This document shows, piece by piece, positions 54,525 to 64,000 of a stretch of DNA of 64,000 nucleotides. The stretch is taken from NCBI GenBank assembly GCA_011037195.1, contig JAAEAF010000223.1, positions 124,001-188,000 of the forward strand, read 5' to 3'. The stretch is from Triatoma infestans (lineage: Eukaryota > Arthropoda > Insecta > Hemiptera > Reduviidae). A program made the translations under genes and the position numbers. Every line of letters starts with the position of its first letter. The stretch's first letter is position 1. A model generated the notes under the pieces. It saw only the letters and a list, made by a program, of their open reading frames with translations. It made no database searches and was not told the origin of the DNA.

Positions 54525-55277
54525 TGTGATGTGATAACAAGAAGGAGTGATTACAGAAATATATAATTTTTAATTATAAAAATTATAACTAGTGGTGCCA
54601 ACCAGTCGCGGTCAGTGCGCGGTCAAAGGACCGCCCGCCAAAGACACACCGCTTTCACAAGGGTCAACAAATCACTCAAAAGACCGATTACCTGGCTACA
54701 GTCCTTTGATAACTACCATCACCTGTCGCCACACCTGTTCACCGACGTATTCAAGACCTAGGGTCAACACACGGCAATAAACTAAACACTCTAAAGACCG
54801 ACCACCTCGCTACAATCCTTTGATAACCGCCAACACCTGTTCAAGAACTAGGGTCAATACACGGCAAAAGATGTTTGAGTGTGACCCGTAATTACAAGAC
54901 TTGTCACTGTGTGGTGATGGCAATATAAGGTGTCTCTCTACAGGAGTGGGGAGGATTATTCTTCAGTATTTCATCAGCGTAACATCAAGATTCTATCAGT
55001 GACATAATTCTTACATCGGAGCGCGTCCCTATCTAAGTATTTAAACATATATTATTTATCAATTATTATAGTTGGTGCATTCTAGTTACACTTTAAATCA
55101 TTCTAAATTAATTGTAGTTTATCTTTTCAAACGTTTAAATTATTGTTAAAATATACATATATCTATTTTCGTAAATTCGTAATTCATATTCCGAATAACA
55201 ACTCTCTAAAAATCTCTAACTAACTCCCAACTATTCATCGCATCATAACCCTATCCAAGACATCTGAACCCATTACA
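54525..55277. mobile_element. Solo LTR with 4-bp target duplication ATAT
   Basis: 753 bp from TGTGATGTGATAAC to CTGAACCCATTACA, so TGT(G/A)AT-type inverted ends. ATAT flanks both sides (54521-54524, 55278-55281). The paralogous site at 28891-28915 is empty (AAACTATGGATATCACCC). Inside are tandem-like AGGGTCAA.ACACGGCAA segments (about 54765 and 54850), TATAAGG (54926) and terminal AT-rich sequence. A 4-bp duplication suits Ty3/gypsy; the superfamily is inferred only from that. Confidence 0.88.
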
Positions 55278-55415
55278 ATATCACCCTTAGTTTATTTAAT
55301 TTAATTTAAATATTTTTTAAGTAATTAATTATTTAAATATTTAAATAATAACAATTTAAATATAATTAAGTTTAAATAATAAATTAAATAGTAAGCTAAT
55401 TTATCTTAAATTAAT

Positions 55416-56321
55416 ATTATTATTTATTATTATAAGTACTTTATTTTTTTTTAAAAGAATAATACAGTAGATGCTAAAATACATTAGTACAAAAGCATGG
55501 CAAAGAGCCGTCTGCTAGAGTTTACAACCAATTACGAAAAAACAAAAATAATACAAAAAAGAAAAATTATGAAAACATCAAGAATTACACTAGAACTGAA
55601 ACAGAACTGGAATAAGATATCAAAGTAAAAGAGAAAAAAGAAAAAAGTATTAACACAACTAATGGTTAAATAAATCAAACATCGTTTTATAAAGTACAAC
55701 AAAAAACTGAAAAGCTAACCTAAAGGGTCTTAGATCCTGACGTGCCTAACTCTCCAAGCGTGGCGGGCATAAGCAATTAAAGGATGACAAGGCCGTTGTC
55801 CGGATAGGTAAACAATAATTTCTCCTCCAGAAAGTGAACATTTGCCGAGATGGAGGAGCCGCACATCCAATAAAGCAGGACATTCTGCCAAGAAGTGAAA
55901 CAAATCCTCCCATACTTGGCAGTTACAGAGAGGACACATTTCTCGTTCGGAATCTTTCTCCAACCAAGGGGAATAATTTAGGTATAACAGTTCTGCTCTT
56001 AGTTTCAGCAACCAGCATATCTCTGAGAGTCTGAGGTTATTGAATAGGGACGATGTTACAAATGACTTATGGTCAGTGATTAAAGTTTTATACAAAAAAA
56101 AGCGCTCAGAATTCCCTGCACGACAGAATGACTCTTCGATGCGAACTGATCTAATTTTATTAAGTAGGTTCGAAAGTTGATCACTCCATTTATCACGATC
56201 ATTAAGAGTGCAAGATAGGTCGCTGGAAAAATCACGCGCCATGGAAAGCCAGTGTTTAAACCAAAACAGTTTCTTCTTAATGATTTCAGTTGCGACAATT
56301 TTCGGGAGGCGATGATTGTCA
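55416..56321 (-). mobile_element. 5'-truncated LINE with 13-bp target-site duplication
   Basis: Frame 56242-55730 (170 codons) ends in MCPLCNCQVWEDLFHFLAEC and PALLDVRLLHLGKCSLSGGE, a C-x2-C...H...C knuckle, preceded by LPKIVATEIIKKKLFWFKHW (56318-56255) in another frame. AATAAAGTACTTATAATAAT forms the 3' end near 55430. ATCTTAAATTAAT flanks it at 55403-55415 and 56322-56334. The paralogous site near 29025-29037 is empty. Confidence 0.9.
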
Positions 56322-56469
56322 ATCTTAAATTAATAGCAAACTGTGTTGTATGTTGGAAATTAAACTTTTTCGTTAATTTTTTTTTCTTTATAATTTGCAG
56401 CCATTTGTCTTAGATATTGTATTTGTAAGAAATAATAATAAATAAAAAAAATTGTTGAAGCCGTTTTGA

Positions 56470-57030
56470 CGGAAATCTTAAAAAACTGTTCAATAAAAAA
56501 GCACTTGCGGTTAACAGATTTTCCTCAAACACGAAATATTAGGAACATATTTAATCCTATTTAAATCAAACAATTAACATAATAAATTGAAGTAATACTT
56601 TAGAGGAAAAAATATATCACCAACTCCTCTCCAAAAACCCCATTAAATGAATTTTTCCAAAGATATGTTTTAAATATAAGTTGTAGCTCTTTGTATGTGT
56701 CTTTAATACGCCCTGTTTAAATAAAATCGTTAAGTTGTATTTGAGAAAATTGTAAAAAACTGAAAAAAAAAAAAAAAAAATCCATTTAGTAAAAGTGGTA
56801 TTTCCGGTTGTGGAATTTTGGCAAGTAAGTTCCTGTCGGGTCCCATGGTAATACCCAAATGGAATGTTAAGTATGAACGTTCTGTGATTGTTTTGATTTT
56901 TGAGCTATGCTGTTTAAAATGCACTCACAATTTTCTAAAAACCACTTTTTTTGATCTCAGAGGACCTCAGTAAGTGTACTTTCCGGTGAAAACTAGAGAT
57001 CGAAAATTTGACACGATTAGTAGATAACCA
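56470..57030 (+). repeat. Helentron-like repeat 5' of P450 copy 3
   Basis: Paralog of 30900-31460: GCACTTGCGGTTAACAGATT, TTTTAAATATAAGTTGTAGC, GGTATTTCCGGTTGTGGAAT, GGTCCCATGGTAATACCCAA, TACTTTCCGGTGAAAACTAG. The terminal hairpin is lost. It ends about 330 bp before exon 1. Confidence 0.65.
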
Positions 57031-57179
57031 CTAACAGTATTTTGAAAATGCAATAAATACTTAGATATAAAGAAAAAAAGATTTTCAATCCCTATAACAT
57101 CAGTATCATTTTAATAATATTTTATTAAATTCCCCCCCCCCCCCCAAAAAAAATCAATTAAAATAAATAATAAGGAAAG

Positions 57180-57357
57180 CATATAATTCCCAGATAGGCC
57201 GGCGGTGTTGATCTTTTAATTTACTTCCAAGTTTACCACCACTCCTAATGTTTTAATTTACTCAAGGTTCTACAAAACTTTTAAAAAGGATAAACAGTGC
57301 AGAAAAGATTTTAGTTTTATCTAAATCGGTTTCATTAAATATATCATATTATACAAT
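57180..57357 (+). promoter_or_regulatory. Conserved 5' flank of P450 copy 3
   Basis: Aligned with 31590-31755 upstream of copy 2. AATATATCATATTATACAAT ends directly at the ATG. The expected contents are a short 5' UTR and core promoter; no element can be named with confidence. A C-run (57133-57146) precedes it. Confidence 0.4.
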
Positions 57358-57520
57358 ATGTTTGTATTTAGTGTATTTTGTATAATTTTAGTGATATTTT
57401 ATATACGGTATTTAAAGAAACCTACTAGAGCTTTAAAGATGACGGCCAACATACCTGGTCCAAAAACTTTGCCAATTGTTGGAAATGCACTACTTTTTAA
57501 TCAAATTAAAACACCTGAAG
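57358..57520 (+). CDS. Cytochrome P450, clan 4, copy 3, exon 1
   Basis: 54 codons plus one base, ending at GAAG|GTAATT as in copy 2. It encodes the N-terminal ER anchor MFVFSVFCIILVIFYIRYL, a basic stop-transfer stretch KKPTRALKM, and the hinge TANIPGPKTLPIVGNALL. Compared with copy 2 it lacks four codons between the anchor and hinge (KWVIRTS region versus RAL). No exon 2 is found to 64000, so intron 1 is at least 6.4 kb and the gene continues to the right, if it is intact. Confidence 0.85.
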
Positions 57521-57799
57521 GTAATTATTTTATATTTCATTTAACTGCTAGCATCATTTTGGATAGATGATTCAAATAAATTCCACTAATTTTTGGCGGA
57601 GCGCTATCAGCGGTATGTTTTAGTTAGCAATCTTAAGAAACCATCTTAAGAAATTTTAAGAAACGTAATGTTTCATTAACCATTCTTTCAAAAAAAGAAA
57701 TTTTAATTGCATAATTTTGCATGGCTCAAGTTCTTTGTAAACCAAATTACTTCTGTTTTAGAGTACCCTTGTACTATTTAAAAAAAAAAAAAAAAAAAC

Positions 57800-58005
57800 T
57801 GGTCTGAAACACTCACACGACTCCTATTATCGCAATTTACACAGATTTTTTAACAAATTCTCTTCAAATTTATAATTCTGTCATCAGTTTCATATCAGTG
57901 GAAGAATCTAAACATAGTAAAATGACTTTTTGGAAGAATCCATACACATTCCCTCCCCCTCAAACTTCTTTAAATGAACTTTATTGGAAAAAATTGCCAA
58001 CAAAA
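57800..58005 (+). repeat. Helentron-like 5' half fragment
   Basis: Starts after an A-run with CTGGTCTGAAACACTCACAC and includes CCTCCCCCTCAAACTTC and TAAATGAACTTTATTGG, the family's CCCTCCCCCA..AGTGCCC..TAAATGAATTTT segment. Likely part of an old element now broken. Confidence 0.5.
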
Positions 58006-58430
58006 GTGATTGATGATATTTTGTAAGGCATTGGCTGAGGCACTCTAAGTTTTTCTTAGAGTGCCCTTCAAAGACTCGCACAAAATATCTTCTCGGCAAA
58101 ACGAAATTGGAGCTAAAATGGATTACTGGCCTAGTTACAAGGCATTGTCACAAAAGGCTATTGCGGACAAAAGGATGAGAAACCGTTTCACCTTCTTGGA
58201 GAGCGCGTACACTATGCTTGCAGACGATTCCTGAATCCTCAATTTGGAACCGAAGGAGGGAACGGAAATTCCATTCGCCTTAGCCCTAGCGTTTTTTTTA
58301 ATTAGACAGGGATGATATGAGGCGTTTATATTTTTAGTGCACAATAAGCCCAGCTCAGGTTTAAGTGCAGAACCCCCATTTGGAGGCCTTAAGTTTCTGG
58401 ATTAGATTAGATTTGCAAGTTTCTTAGTTA
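58006..58430. other. Unassigned segment before the 28S fragment
   Basis: GC-richer than its surroundings. A CACTCTAAGTTTTTCTTAGAGTG hairpin lies at about 58040-58062. The minus-strand frame 58344-58135 has no known motif. It may belong to the same insertion that carries the 28S rRNA piece, but I could not match it to rRNA. Confidence 0.35.
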
Positions 58431-58792
58431 GACGAGGTCCACCGCAATTGTGAGATATGATTTACCGTCGGAATCGATTTGATCATCGGAGCTGGGTATA
58501 GGGGAGAGAGATCAATCGAATCATCAATAGCTGGTTCTCTCTGAAGGTTCCTTCAGGATAGTTTGCACGTGGTTGAGACGTGACTCATTCTTCGAGCAAA
58601 TAATTAGAGAGGCATTGGCATCGAAACGATCTTAACGTATTCTCCAACTACAAATAGATGAAATCCCCGGCTTACTTATAGGTCAAGCCGTGGAATTTGG
58701 ATCAGAGTGCCATGTGGGCCAAGTTTGGTAAGCAGAACTGGCGCTGTGGCATAAACCATACGCAGAGTTGAGGCGCCCCGGAAATTGATGCT
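58431..58792 (+). rRNA. 28S rRNA pseudogene fragment
   Basis: Reads in order with conserved large-subunit rRNA landmarks: GAGGTCC, AATCGATTTGATCATCGGAG, CTGGGTATAGGGG, ATCAATCGAATCATC, AGCTGGTTCTCTCTGAAGGT, TCCTTCAGGATAG, AATTAGAGAGGCATTGG, CGAAACGATCTTAACGTATT, GTGGGCCAAGTTTGGTAAGC, AGAACTGGCGCTGTGG, GTTGAGGCGCC. About 360 bp with scattered substitutions and short indels, not part of an rDNA unit; it is a dispersed relic in P450 copy 3 intron 1. Confidence 0.87.
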
Positions 58793-58859
58793 TGTGTTGT
58801 GTAACTAACGAAGTTATACTAAACTCATAGAATAGTGAAATTCATAGTTAGTATAAAAA

Positions 58860-59340
58860 ATTCAAAGAAATCCGTCTGTGATTTTATGGAGGAACCGGCA
58901 AAAAAAACATTAAAAATGCACTTTTTTTTCAAACGAATTTTTTTTTTAAATTCGGAATTTAGTTCACCATATTTAATTCGAATTAATATTACCTAGATTA
59001 TATAATTGTATAATAAGTTAATATAGTATTTAGAGCAAAATATATCCCCACCTCCTGCCACAAAAGCCGCCTTTAATGAATTATCTCAGAAAAATGTTTC
59101 AAATAATCGATCTCATAGTGATATCTGCAGAATTATCAAATTTAATCTTTCTGCGCTTTTTCGTTTTTGAATTAGGCTGTTCACATACATACAAACAGAC
59201 TGGCGCACAGACATACAGACCCAGAGACCATTTTCTAAAAACCCCTATTTTGGACTCAAAAGACCTCAAAACGTGTACTTCCGATGAAAACTAGTTATCG
59301 ATAATTTGTCACAATTACAATATTAGAGTAGGGGAAAATA
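58860..59340 (+). repeat. Helentron-like repeat in P450 copy 3 intron 1
   Basis: AATTCGGAATTTAGTTCACC, CTCAGAAAAATGTTTCAAAT, TTTTTCGTTTTTGAATTAGG, CAGACATACAGACCCAGAGA, GTACTTCCGATGAAAACTAG and a decayed end GAGTAGGGGAAAATAAT. Paralogous at its 3' part to 32030-32545. Confidence 0.6.
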
Positions 59341-59344
59341 ATAA

Positions 59345-60089
59345 ATTATGGAGGTCCTATTTTTACAAAACTAAATATATCGGAATAACTTGCCGACTTG
59401 ATGTTTACTTTTTTATTATTATATAAATTTACCATTAAATTCGGAGTAAAGATTGACGAGTCCAGAACTGGCTAAATAACAATGAAGGCCTAAGTTCCAA
59501 TCATAAATATTTATGGGAATTAACTAGTTCAATCACCTGGCTTCCGTATCACCATATTTCATCATTTCTAAGTCTAGCTGCCCTTTTCCCCGAATATCAT
59601 GACTTTCGATTTGTCAAGATTCCTTTTCAACAAACGTTATCTATTCTTATTTGTATAATGTACTCTTGAAATTCCCAATCCCCCTCCCACGCATGAAAAA
59701 TACCAAGACAAATCAGTGAACATACTTAACACCAATATTGACGCAGCACTGCACGTGCTATGTCATTGCGAGGGGTCACTGTATAGCTAAAATTTTGCGT
59801 CTTTGGAGAGGCGAAGTTGACACCTGCAAGTTTCACCCAAGAGTCTCACTTATCATTATAATCCATTTTCTTATGTAATCATAATTTATAATTATTCCAT
59901 TTTTATTATTAATCACGCATACATACACGTATATTAACATGACTATAATGTAAGTATGAAGGCGTGAGAATTAAAGAGAATGGGTTTTTTAGAGAACTAG
60001 ATTATATGTTGAACACTGTTTAATGAAAACAGCACACAAACTGCAAGGACATCTGATATTTTATCCGCCGTAGCATGCATATTTATTTA
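59345..60089. other. Intron 1 of P450 copy 3, paralogous to 32560-33480
   Basis: TATCGGAATAACTTGCCGAC, AATATCATGACTTTCGATTT and GAAGTTGACACCTGCAAGTT correspond to copy 2 intron 1. No gene seen. Confidence 0.5.
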
Positions 60090-60260
60090 GTTCCGGACCG
60101 ATTTTTGGAATTTCATCCATCGTCCGAGCGAATTCACCAAGTTCGAATAAAGAGTTCACTTCAACCTAATGTTCACGAACATAACGGTGAAGTGAACTCT
60201 CTACACGAACTTGGTGTTCTGACGATGGATGAAAATCCGAAACCAGTTAGAAACAAAATT
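60090..60260. repeat. Inverted repeat with two head-to-head hammerhead-like cores
   Basis: Arms about 60108-60166 and 60186-60242 are imperfect reverse complements (CACCAAGTTCG / CGAACTTGGTG, AGTTCACTTCA / TGAAGTGAACT, TCATCCATCGTC / GACGATGGATGA). On the + strand, CTGACGA (60219-60225), TGGAT-GAAA-ATCC, GAAA (60239-60242), CCAG and TT follow hammerhead order. The minus-strand arm has GGACGA, TGGAT-GAAA-TTCC, AAAA, TCGG and TC. This is the same design as at 35471-35513, in a different sequence family. Confidence 0.45.
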
Positions 60261-60330
60261 ACGACGGATTAAATGGTTATCCAGCATTACAGATCCATCC
60301 ACATATTCAAAAATGCAAGAATATTACAGT

Positions 60331-60555
60331 AAAATAAATGTTAGGTAGCGTGAGAAATATAAAGAGACAGATTGGCTGAGTGATGAGAAGGGTTGCTGAC
60401 TGGTTATATGCTGGTCGTAAACTTTCTTTTTGTTAGGGCTAGCTCGGCTATATATATAGAGAGAATCTCCCACCTTAGTCAGGTCTAAGTAGCGAGTAAC
60501 TACATTGATTCTTCGTTATTCGGATCCCATAGATCTTTAGTGATTTGGATCCTAT
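60331..60555. other. LTR-like stretch
   Basis: GGCTATATATATAGAGAGAA and TCTCCCACCTTAGTCAGGTC parallel GGCATATATACAGG and TCTCCCACACTAGCCTGC in 37890-37925. This suggests a related LTR or UTR fragment. No boundaries found. Confidence 0.3.
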
Positions 60556-60559
60556 TGTT

Positions 60560-60800
60560 GCAAGGAATTATTGCACTGTGTCCTGAAAGATCTATTGTGT
60601 CCCCCGGAGAATAATCCATTGCACAGCCAGCTTCCAAACCGTGTTCTCTAGCTGCAGACAACACTGCCCATTACCGAAACGTGGGTTGTAGGGGCTCTTA
60701 CGAAGAGAAAGTCTAAGGGCAGCATGATGGATTCGAACCCGGGACTTACGCGTTGCGAGTCCAGCGCGCTACCACTGAGCTAATCCTTTCCTTCTTCCTT
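60560..60800 (-). mobile_element. tRNA-derived SINE
   Basis: Minus strand from about 60800: GGATTAGCTCAGTGGTAGCG, then CGCAACGCG in the anticodon region, box B GGGTTCGAATCC, TGCTGCCCTTAGACT, and a body with CAGTGTTGTCTGCAGCTAGA-like text matching 34200-34250. Same family as 34100-34360. The 3' end is unclear and no target duplication was identified. Confidence 0.8.
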
Positions 60801-61079
60801 GGCTTTCGGCAATTAACTAGGGACCGATTTTGTGTATTGTGTTTATCCTTGTCTGTAAATTGTAGAGTGTATCCTAGTTTAAGTGTATTGTGTACTGTTC
60901 TGCCAAAGTGCATGGAGTATTTAGCTGCGGTAACTCGTGGGGTCGCTACTCCCCAAGTAACTGCATGCAGTAGATACCTCCTTGCGGGCTTGGGATTCTA
61001 TTACATAACCTACCAGAACAAGTGTACAATGCATAACAGAAACATGAAGTAAAAATAAATAAGTAAAAAAAAATATGAA

Positions 61080-62230
61080 GTAAAAATCTCTACACAAACT
61101 TAATCAAGTTCGGTGCATCAAAATTGACCAATAAAATCCCAGATGTTATTCAACATTGCCGTCCCATCTACATATTTAGCTCTGTTCTATTATTTGAAAC
61201 ATTTTTTTGCGGGAATTTCATTTTAGGAATGTCCGGGGAATAAGTTATAGCTTTTTTCCCAAAGTGTCATTTTTAATATATATATTTATACGATTCTATC
61301 TACTGTTATAAATAATAAGAATTTTAATGTACTGTCAAAAATTCGAGTTGAGGTAAATCGATTTTATTGCATATAAAACTTGAAAGTGGGAAATGCCAAT
61401 ATAAATAAATCAAAACTACGTAAATTGAAGTAAGGGAAAGACGTTTGAAGGATTAAGATTTTTTTTTTTTTTTTTTTAAGAATTATTTGGAAAACAGAAT
61501 ATAAAATTGTGATTAAATAATAGTGTATATTGAAAAAACCCAAGCAGATACTGCGTGTTAGTTATAAATAAATGAAATCCTTCAATGTTAATTTTTTCCT
61601 ATATTTTCGTATATAACGGCAATGATATTGTTTATCAAGTAAATATTAAATAACAGATTATGTGAATTTTTATACTTTAAAGAGCATTCTTATCATTTAT
61701 CTATGCAAAAAAAGTTAATTATTGTTATTTAAATAATATATTTTAATGATAATCACAATTATTCACTGAAAAAAATAATGCAGTGTGCATTCTAACTCGA
61801 AACCCTGAAACTAGCATCGGAAACAGTTAATGTTACTTTGTTCGCTTGTTAAGTATTATTATTTTTTTCCTATCCTGCAGGGGGTTTATCTACTTTATAA
61901 TAACTTAGAAATGGAAATTAAAAAATAAATGTAATTGTTCCTAATTAAAAATTGTTCGTAATTAATATATGTTTAATTATTTAACGTACTTACTTTTTTC
62001 TTTCTTTGTTTGCTATAAAAAGCTAGTATTGCAATCTTGTCAACATTACAAGTATAATAACCGGAAGTAACACTTAATAATGACGAAAATAGTATTCTAA
62101 TTACTATTATTCCGCAATTTTGATTGTAAATACCCGCCGCTTTTTCGTTTTTAAGGTATTGTATACAAAGGAAAAAAATTACACACCCAGAATACACTTA
62201 AACGCTTAATGATCCCGTTTCATTGAGATA
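61080..62230. other. Intron 1 of P450 copy 3, non-coding
   Basis: 61130-61740 matches 33660-35060 of copy 2 intron 1 after removal of the copy 2 LINE/SINE insertion. 61740-62230 is AT-rich without a recognised element. No P450 exon 2 is present. Confidence 0.5.
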
Positions 62231-62269
62231 CATCTTCAGGATCTTCAGTGATGCCTATATATCCCATTC

Positions 62270-62999
62270 ATTCAAGCCGCACTAAGGGCTTTGAGTAAGC
62301 CGTGGTGGAGTTCGAAATTAGTGGGAGACTGTAGGAGAAGGCTTAACGCTTTGGCTCGGAGGGGTAAGGTGCATCTCTATTGGATACCCGGACATGCGGG
62401 AATAGAGGGCAATGAGAGGGCGGATCGGCTGGCCAGGGAGGGATCGTCATTACCATTTTATGGTCCTGAACCAGCCCTGGCCGTTACAAAGACGTTTCGC
62501 GACAAACAGATTAGACTTTGGGAGAGGAGAGCTTTGGAGAACGCTGGGGGGACACGCAGGGAATCCAAGCTAAAAGATTTATAAAGGCAAGCAAGCAGGG
62601 AATCTCGGAGTATCTCCTGTCTCTTAGTAGGACGGGTTTGAGGACCTTGGTAGGAATAGTGACTGGACACACTTGGGTGCACAGTCACTTGTTTAACATA
62701 GGGAGGACGCGGAGTCCCATTTGTCAGAATTGTGATGGAGTTAGGGAAACGGTGTATCACTACTTATGTCAGTGTCCCCGTTTCGCTGGAACTAGGTTTC
62801 GTATATTTGGGAGGACACCACTCTCGCAGGATTGTCTGGGCGAGTTGGAGTATAGGGATATCTTGAGATATTGTAGATTAACCGGCAAGTTACCGGGGGA
62901 AATTAATTAAGAAGTTACGGGGGGGTATCGGGGGGATAAGAGCCACATAGGATTAGGTCCCGCGCCTTTCGGGCACCCGTTCTGATAATAATAATAATA
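62270..62999 (+). mobile_element. 5'-truncated I-like LINE (RNase H and C-terminus)
   Basis: Starts inside the RNase H domain: ALRALSKPWWSSKLVGDCRR, VHLYWIPGHAGIEGNERADR, LAREGSS (frame 62291-62584). After a frameshift near 62530 it continues TLVGIVTGHTWVHSHLFNIG, CQNCDGVRETVYHYLCQCPR and FRIFGRTPL, stopping at 62908-62910. The 3' end is a TAA/ATA repeat, as in I-clade elements. ATATCCCATTC flanks it at 62259-62269 and 63000-63010. Confidence 0.92.
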
Positions 63000-63186
63000 A
63001 TATCCCATTCGTACTTCGTATTATGGTTAGCTTTATTCAATTTTCCGTCTTCATATGCTCTGATCTCATCTTTTTTTTCACTTCCTCCACTTAAAACATG
63101 CCAATTACTTTAAAACATCCCCCCCCCAAAACTATAATATATTGCATTATTCTCTTCGCAAAGATTTCCGTAGTTAATTGCTTTTT

Positions 63187-63640
63187 TTTTACTTTCTCTT
63201 ACTCCTAGTAAGAGAAAGTATTGTAATCGTGTCAGATTTTCGATATCACCTGAGTGTAAAAAAATTGATTTTTAGAAAATAGTCTTGCATATGTATGTAT
63301 TTGAAGAACATACCTCAGAAATGAAAAACCGTAGAAAGTTCAAACTTGATATTCCGTTTAGGTATCACCATGGTAACCGATAGTAGGTCATGTGTCCAAC
63401 TTCCTCAACCGAAAGTAACACTTTACTAGTTTTTTTTTTTTTTTTTACTTTTTTGCAATTTTCTCAAAAAGAGCAGAAACGATTTTCTTTAAATTTCACA
63501 CATCAATTACACATAAAATCAGCTAGAATTTTTATTTGCAATATTTCTCTGGGAAAATTCATTTAACGGTATACTTTTAGGTTAAGGTTTTTCTGTAATG
63601 TGCTATTTCAGTTTATTACACAATTCAATCATCTAAATAA
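63187..63640 (-). mobile_element. Helentron-like element, 3' half
   Basis: Minus orientation: the terminal hairpin CTTTCTCTTACTCCTAGTAAGAGAAAG at 63193-63219 comes first on the + strand. Then CGTGTCAGATTTTCGATATC, GAAAAACCGTAGAAAGTTCA, GGTATCACCATGGTAACC, ACTTTACTAGT and AAATTCATTTAACGG. The hairpin here is a perfect 12-bp stem with a 3-base loop. The 5' half is missing or replaced by the next element. Confidence 0.75.
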
Positions 63641-63654
63641 TATTTATTAGTTAT

Positions 63655-63930
63655 TTTTTTTTTTTTTTGCGCATCGACAACTTAGGTCATTAGCGCCGAA
63701 GTAGTTATTTAGGACCACTCGAGCTGGGATGGCGCTTTCTTTCTCCCCACGATATCCATCGCAGCTTCCATTAGAAGTAGCATGGAACCAGGGGATACTG
63801 TGGCAGTCATGCCGTCTCCTCCTCACTTTAGCCATCGAAGCCAGTCGACGGGGGGAGGAGAACTGACAATGACGCGTGACGCCATCCTCTTCTTTTCTCA
63901 CCTAAGGGGGGATACCAGAATGGTAGGATT
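63655..63930 (-). mobile_element. SINE-like element, GCGC...GACC tail family
   Basis: T-run 63655-63668 then GCGCATCGACAACTTAGGTC and ATTAGCGCC. The remainder (GAGCTGGGATGGCGCTTTCT, GTCGACGGGGGGAGGAG) parallels 29367-29620. Minus orientation with a poly(A) end. No polymerase III boxes are recognised, so it could be a LINE 3' end. Confidence 0.5.
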
Positions 63931-64000
63931 ATAGCCACCCCCTGATTCTTTTCTTTGCCTCAATTTTACCTATCAACTATCGCGTATTAACATGTTATGA

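Noticed and set aside
58135..58344. Minus-strand 69-codon frame next to the 28S fragment
   Set aside because: No recognisable motif; it lies in a segment probably inserted together with the rRNA piece.

Overview
This window reads as nuclear DNA of an insect. It is AT-rich, has spliced genes with long introns, and is crowded with non-LTR, LTR, DNA-transposon and SINE remnants. Clan-4 cytochrome P450 genes with arthropod-type exon structure, together with jockey, R1, I, BEL/Pao, Ty3/gypsy, piggyBac and hAT relics, point to an arthropod. A hemipteran-like insect is plausible, but I cannot place it to species.

The only recognisable host genes are three members of a tandem cytochrome P450 array, all on the + strand. 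Copy 1 spans 1492-12816. Eleven exons are visible and exon 1 must lie left of the window; it has the ExxR, I-helix and heme-loop motifs, and one splice donor has been lost. Copy 2 spans 31756-45518. Its exon 1 and exons 7-12 are present, exons 2-6 are missing, and a one-base deletion breaks the I-helix motif, so it is a pseudogene. Copy 3 shows only exon 1 at 57358-57520; the remainder would lie to the right.

The array arose by duplication of large blocks. Copy 1 3' half plus spacer (about 8160-31750) is paralogous to copy 2 3' half plus spacer (about 38020-57350). The first introns of copies 2 and 3 are also paralogous (about 31930-35060 and 57520-61740). Because the blocks are paralogous, many insertions in one block have a matching empty site in the other. 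That fixes the ends and target-site duplications of several elements from sequence alone: a full-length jockey, two solo LTRs, a hAT element, two truncated LINEs, and an abundant ~1 kb Helentron-like element.

Layout. 1-12900: P450 copy 1, with LINE and SINE relics in its introns. 12900-31750: spacer with a BEL/Pao relic, a full Helentron-like element, and a jockey element interrupted by a second LINE that contains an inverted 1.8 kb segment between 232-bp inverted repeats. 31750-45520: P450 copy 2 with a Penelope-like/hammerhead-like repeat cluster, a nested LINE+SINE, a solo LTR and a hAT element. 45520-57350: spacer with several LINEs, a Ty3/gypsy relic, an internally deleted piggyBac and a solo LTR. 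57350-64000: P450 copy 3 exon 1, then a 28S rRNA fragment, a hammerhead-like inverted repeat, a SINE and an I-type LINE.

I found no operon, CRISPR array or intact tRNA/rRNA gene. The most unusual items are the hammerhead-ribozyme-like motifs in two repeat families, the inverted-repeat-bounded LINE segment, and the Helentron-like family whose boundaries are fixed by an empty paralogous site.
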